From positions 1-6,323 of the forward strand of contig DAOUGC010000133.1 in the NCBI GenBank assembly GCA_034429695.1: a DNA stretch of 6,323 nt, read 5' to 3'. Numbering within the stretch: position 1 is the first letter of the stretch; each line of letters starts with the position of its first letter. This document shows positions 6,255 through 6,323 of this stretch, piece after piece. This stretch comes from DAOUGC01 sp034429695 (GTDB lineage: Bacteria; Chloroflexota; Anaerolineae; Anaerolineales; Anaerolineaceae). The notes beneath the pieces are model-generated. The model had not been told where the DNA came from. It ran no database searches and saw nothing but the letters and a program-made list of their open reading frames with translations. A program made the position numbers and the translations under genes.

Positions 6255-6323
6255 CGTATTATTATCCCCGCTGTTCAGGTTCAACGCCAACGATTGATGA
6301 TTTTTTAAACCAAAAATGCAAAT
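6255..6323 (-). promoter_or_regulatory. Leader of the mrp operon with a weak promoter candidate
   Basis: The 69 bases before the mrpA ATG are the only upstream DNA visible. Bases 6299-6323 are AT-rich, with runs of T on both strands. On the minus strand a GATAAT (6261-6266, five of six matches to the sigma-70 -10 box) lies 18 bases after TTGGCG (6285-6290, four of six matches to the -35 box). If real, it would start RNA at or next to the ATG. Promoter consensus is unproven for this organism, and the true promoter may lie beyond the window. No riboswitch or operator repeat is seen. Confidence 0.2.

Noticed and set aside
6291..6323. Promoter from TTGCAT (minus strand, 6316-6321)
   Set aside because: At 17-base spacing the -10 position reads ATCAAT, a poor match. 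A TTTAAA nearby has its -35 position outside the window.
1..6323. CRISPR array, tRNA, rRNA, insertion sequence or attachment site
   Set aside because: No regularly spaced repeats, cloverleaf-like segments, transposase motifs or terminal inverted repeats were found; coding density is nearly complete.

Overview
The window carries one convergent block of genes, all on the minus strand: a complete seven-gene Mrp-type (Mnh/Sha/Pha) multisubunit cation/proton antiporter operon, mrpA-mrpB-mrpC-mrpD-mrpE-mrpF-mrpG, read from about 6254 down to 453. It is followed by the first 141 codons of a pyridoxamine-5'-phosphate-oxidase-fold (PPOX/F420-type split-barrel) gene that runs off the left edge at base 1. 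Every subunit was recognised from family signatures visible in the translation. mrpA and mrpB are separate genes, which is the group 1 (Bacillus-like) layout rather than the group 2 layout with fused mrpA/mrpB.

Layout, right to left (direction of transcription): 33-69 bases of AT-rich leader; mrpA (large NuoL-like subunit); mrpB after a 4-base gap; mrpC (NuoK-like) after a 3-base gap; mrpD (NuoM/N-like), mrpE and mrpF, each starting in a 4-base ATGA overlap with the gene before; mrpG, with two candidate GTG starts at the mrpF stop; then 27 bases holding only a Shine-Dalgarno and the PPOX gene. No gap is longer than 30 bases, no terminator is visible inside the block, and no stretch over 300 bases lacks a gene. 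The tight packing implies one polycistronic, translationally coupled transcript.

The seven products are expected to form one membrane complex that exchanges cytoplasmic Na+ (or another monovalent cation) for external H+, for sodium resistance and pH homeostasis. MrpA and MrpD are the two antiporter-like subunits, each with the Glu/Lys/His series of the complex I proton path intact. MrpC resembles NuoK, and the MrpA C-terminus plus MrpB/E/F/G complete the cation-handling part. No hydrogenase or quinone-module gene is present, so this reads as a stand-alone antiporter.

The organism is not identifiable with certainty. Strong AGGAGG-type ribosome sites, intermediate GC in the mrp genes, divergent subunits with long polar tails (MrpC, MrpG) and a PPOX/F420-like neighbour are compatible with Chloroflexota (Anaerolineae-like), but this is a guess. 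The system itself is well known. What merits a second look is at its edges: the Cys-pair tail of MrpC, the 58-residue tail of MrpG, the substitution in the MrpB signature, and the GC-rich PPOX gene at the operon's end.
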